DNA of 64,000 bases from Fulvivirga ligni (GTDB lineage: Bacteria; Bacteroidota; Bacteroidia; Cytophagales; Cyclobacteriaceae): contig NZ_CP089979.1 of assembly GCF_021389935.1 (NCBI RefSeq), positions 6,286,501 to 6,350,500 of the forward strand, read 5' to 3'. Below, one piece after another: positions 62,197 to 64,000 of this stretch. The translations under genes and the position numbers were made by a program. The notes under the pieces were generated by a model. It worked only from the letters and a program-made list of their open reading frames with translations, had not been told where the DNA came from and made no database searches. Positions within the stretch are counted from its first letter, which is position 1; every line of letters starts with the position of its first letter.

Positions 62197-63999
62197 TTAG
62201 TCTTCAATGCTTTGTATCACTTTTTCATTGGCCTCACGTACTCTGTCTTCGTCCACTTTAATCACCTTTCTATCGTAAGTTAAAAGGCCATTTACCTCCA
62301 CCTCTACATCAGTGGTTTGTGTATAAACAGCTGCTGAAAATCCTCTTTTAGCTAGTTCTGCTAATTTCTCAGCATATTTTACATATTCATCAGTTACTGC
62401 TTTAGAGTTTTTAAACTGTACATATCCCCAGTTCTTATCAGGCACCCATAGATGACCTTCAAGCGCCAGGCCTATACCTCCATACTCTCCAAGTACGGTA
62501 GATCTCATACCATCATATAAGTACATATCTGGTCCCGGGTAATTGTGAAGATCCAGCATATCTCCTGTTTGGAAGTGATTACCACCACTAGCAGGGTTCA
62601 CTAGTCTTGATGGATCGTACTCCTTAGTCCACTCTACAATTTCTTTAGTTTTAAACTGTCCCCATGCCTCGTTGAAAGGCACCCAAACTACTATACTTGG
62701 ATATGAGTAGAGATAATCCATAATTTCTTTCCACTCTTTTCTATAAGTAGCTTCTGATTCAGCTGATCTCTGTAGTTCTTCGCCCTGGAAGTAATGGTGG
62801 TTATCCCATCTTTGGAATCTCTCGCCGCTAGGCATATCTTGCCATACTAATATTCCAAGCTTATCACAATGCGTATACCATCTTGCTGGCTCTACTTTTA
62901 CGTGCTTTCTGATCATGTTGAAACCAAAGTCTTTGGTTTTTTTGATGTCATATACCAAAGCTTCATCAGTAGGAGCAGTGTATAATCCATCAGGCCACCA
63001 GCCCTGATCTAAAGGACCAAACTGGAATACGTCCTTGTTATTCAGTTGCAAACGCACTATGCCGTGCTCATCTCTTTTCTGAGATATTTTTCTCATAGCA
63101 AAATAGCTTTTCACATTATCCAGTGCTTTGCCATTTTGTACCAACTTCACTTCTATATCATATAAGAAGGGTGAATCCGGAGTCCATAATTTTGCATCAG
63201 CTATAGAGATTTCTACTGCCTGATTTGCAGCAGCTTTCGCAGTAGTTACTACCTTACCATCAGCCTTAACAATCACCTCAGCAATGTCAGCATATTGCTC
63301 ATCATTGGTTTCTACCTTAATAGAAACACTGTTGTTATCGATGTTTGGAGTAGTTTTTAAGTTAGTGATATAGTGCTCAGGCACAGGCTCTAACCATACT
63401 GTTTGCCAGATACCAGTTACCGGAGTATACCAGATTCCTTCCGGATTTTTCACCTGCTTACCTCTTGGCTGATGACCTCTGTCTGAAGGATCCCAAACTT
63501 TCACCATCAGCTTCTGGCTGCCAGATTTGTTAATAAATGGAGTAATATCGAAAGAGAAAGGCGTGTATCCACCTGTGTGCTCACCTACTTTGATATCATT
63601 AACCCAAATTTCTGTTTTCCAATCTACCGCTCCAAAATGAAGTAGCACATGATTTCTCTTCCAGCTGCTAGGCACTTCGAAAGTTCTTTTATACCAAAGC
63701 TCATTTTGCTCGCCTACAGTCTTTTGCACGCCAGAAAGGCTAGACTCCACTGCAAATGGCACTAATATTTTTCCATCAAATCCTGCTGGTTTTTCACCTT
63801 TTGGCTTTATGGCATAATCCCATAGGCCGTTAAGGTTTTTCCAGTCAGATCTTTCCATGATCGGTCTTGGGTATTCGCCAAGTACATTATTCGGGTCTAC
63901 TTTCTCAGCCCATTCAGTTTTTATTTTATCGCCAGCCGGCTTCCATTGAGCCTGTGCTGTTATCATTACAAAACAGGCCGCTACAGCTAGTAGTCTTTT
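62197..63999 (-). CDS. GH2 glycoside hydrolase (5' end outside window)
   Basis: The first few codons lie beyond the window. The visible frame begins KRLLAVAACFVMITAQAQ, most of a signal peptide, so Met at 63966 is not the true start. The mature protein (about 580 aa) has the GH2 order: sugar-binding jellyroll (about 40-195), Ig-like domain (about 200-295) and TIM barrel. Counting from Met 63966, the acid/base is E433 in VVWVPFNEAWGQ and the nucleophile E494 in STVLGEYGGIG. Beta-galactosidase, beta-glucuronidase or beta-mannosidase activity is possible. It is close to the short Bacteroidota GH2 members without extra domains. Next to the sigma/FecR genes, it may belong to the PUL or to the gene set on its right. 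Confidence 0.9.
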   Translation of the reverse strand, partial: KRLLAVAACFVMITAQAQWKPAGDKIKTEWAEKVDPNNVLGEYPRPIMERSDWKNLNGLWDYAIKPKGEKPAGFDGKILVPFAVESSLSGVQKTVGEQNELWYKRTFEVPSSWKRNHVLLHFGAVDWKTEIWVNDIKVGEHTGGYTPFSFDITPFINKSGSQKLMVKVWDPSDRGHQPRGKQVKNPEGIWYTPVTGIWQTVWLEPVPEHYITNLKTTPNIDNNSVSIKVETNDEQYADIAEVIVKADGKVVTTAKAAANQAVEISIADAKLWTPDSPFLYDIEVKLVQNGKALDNVKSYFAMRKISQKRDEHGIVRLQLNNKDVFQFGPLDQGWWPDGLYTAPTDEALVYDIKKTKDFGFNMIRKHVKVEPARWYTHCDKLGILVWQDMPSGERFQRWDNHHYFQGEELQRSAESEATYRKEWKEIMDYLYSYPSIVVWVPFNEAWGQFKTKEIVEWTKEYDPSRLVNPASGGNHFQTGDMLDLHNYPGPDMYLYDGMRSTVLGEYGGIGLALEGHLWVPDKNWGYVQFKNSKAVTDEYVKYAEKLAELAKRGFSAAVYTQTTDVEVEVNGLLTYDRKVIKVDEDRVREANEKVIQSIED

Positions 64000-64000
64000 C

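Noticed and set aside
1-64000. tRNA, rRNA, integrase or transposase genes
   Set aside because: I looked for these in the gaps and among the proteins and found none that I could support.

Overview
The window comes from a Gram-negative member of the Bacteroidota, most likely a marine or soil Cytophagales bacterium of the Fulvivirga/Marivirga type. The evidence is the AT-rich DNA, SusC/SusD pairs with FecI/FecR regulators, type IX secretion (T9SS) C-terminal domains, a BamD lipoprotein next to a Bacteroidota-type omega subunit, and bacillithiol synthesis (BshA). No rRNA, tRNA, CRISPR array, integrase or transposase was seen.

Left part (1-16150) is mostly core genome. It holds the end of a GH3/beta-lactamase-fold protein, bshA and a fatty-acid hydroxylase, which face mdh, a cyclic-nucleotide-binding protein and tilS on the other strand. 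Next come an LptA/OstA-like protein and a T9SS cargo protein. A compact operon follows: bamD, rpoZ, coaBC, a porD-like gene, a 73-aa gene and recN. A DASS/SLC13 transporter ends this part.

Middle part (16150-32640) is a mosaic. It opens with a probable damage-induced mutagenesis pair, a Y-family polymerase and a DnaE2-like polymerase, separated by two heptanucleotide repeat arrays and preceded by a 16-bp perfect palindrome. Then come a small HAD phosphatase operon, an intergenic region with 32-bp repeats and REP-like hairpins, an ECF sigma/anti-sigma pair, a 43-aa lipoprotein gene, a VWA/AAA+ pair, an AlbA_2 protein, a frameshifted Fic gene with repeated operator-like sequences, a GNAT gene with a non-standard start, PhoH, a DUF3298 lipoprotein, a 52-aa gene and a membrane protein.

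Right part (32661-64000) is one large polysaccharide utilization locus (PUL), all on the minus strand. In transcription order: GH2 (cut by the window edge), ECF sigma factor, FecR, SusC1, SusD1, two surface-binding lipoproteins, SusC2, SusD2, a DUF3823 lipoprotein, two GH127-like enzymes, a secreted ADP-ribosylglycohydrolase-fold protein with lectin domains, a GH43/GH117-like beta-propeller enzyme, GH2-malectin and GH51. GH127 (beta-L-arabinofuranosidase) together with GH51 (alpha-L-arabinofuranosidase) and GH2 points to an L-arabinofuranose-rich glycan such as an arabinogalactan, extensin or pectic side chain. Both SusC proteins carry STN signalling domains, and both genes share a conserved leader with identical spacing. 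The single sigma/FecR pair therefore probably switches on both uptake systems. Two strong hairpins inside the locus may lower expression of the enzymes relative to the uptake genes.
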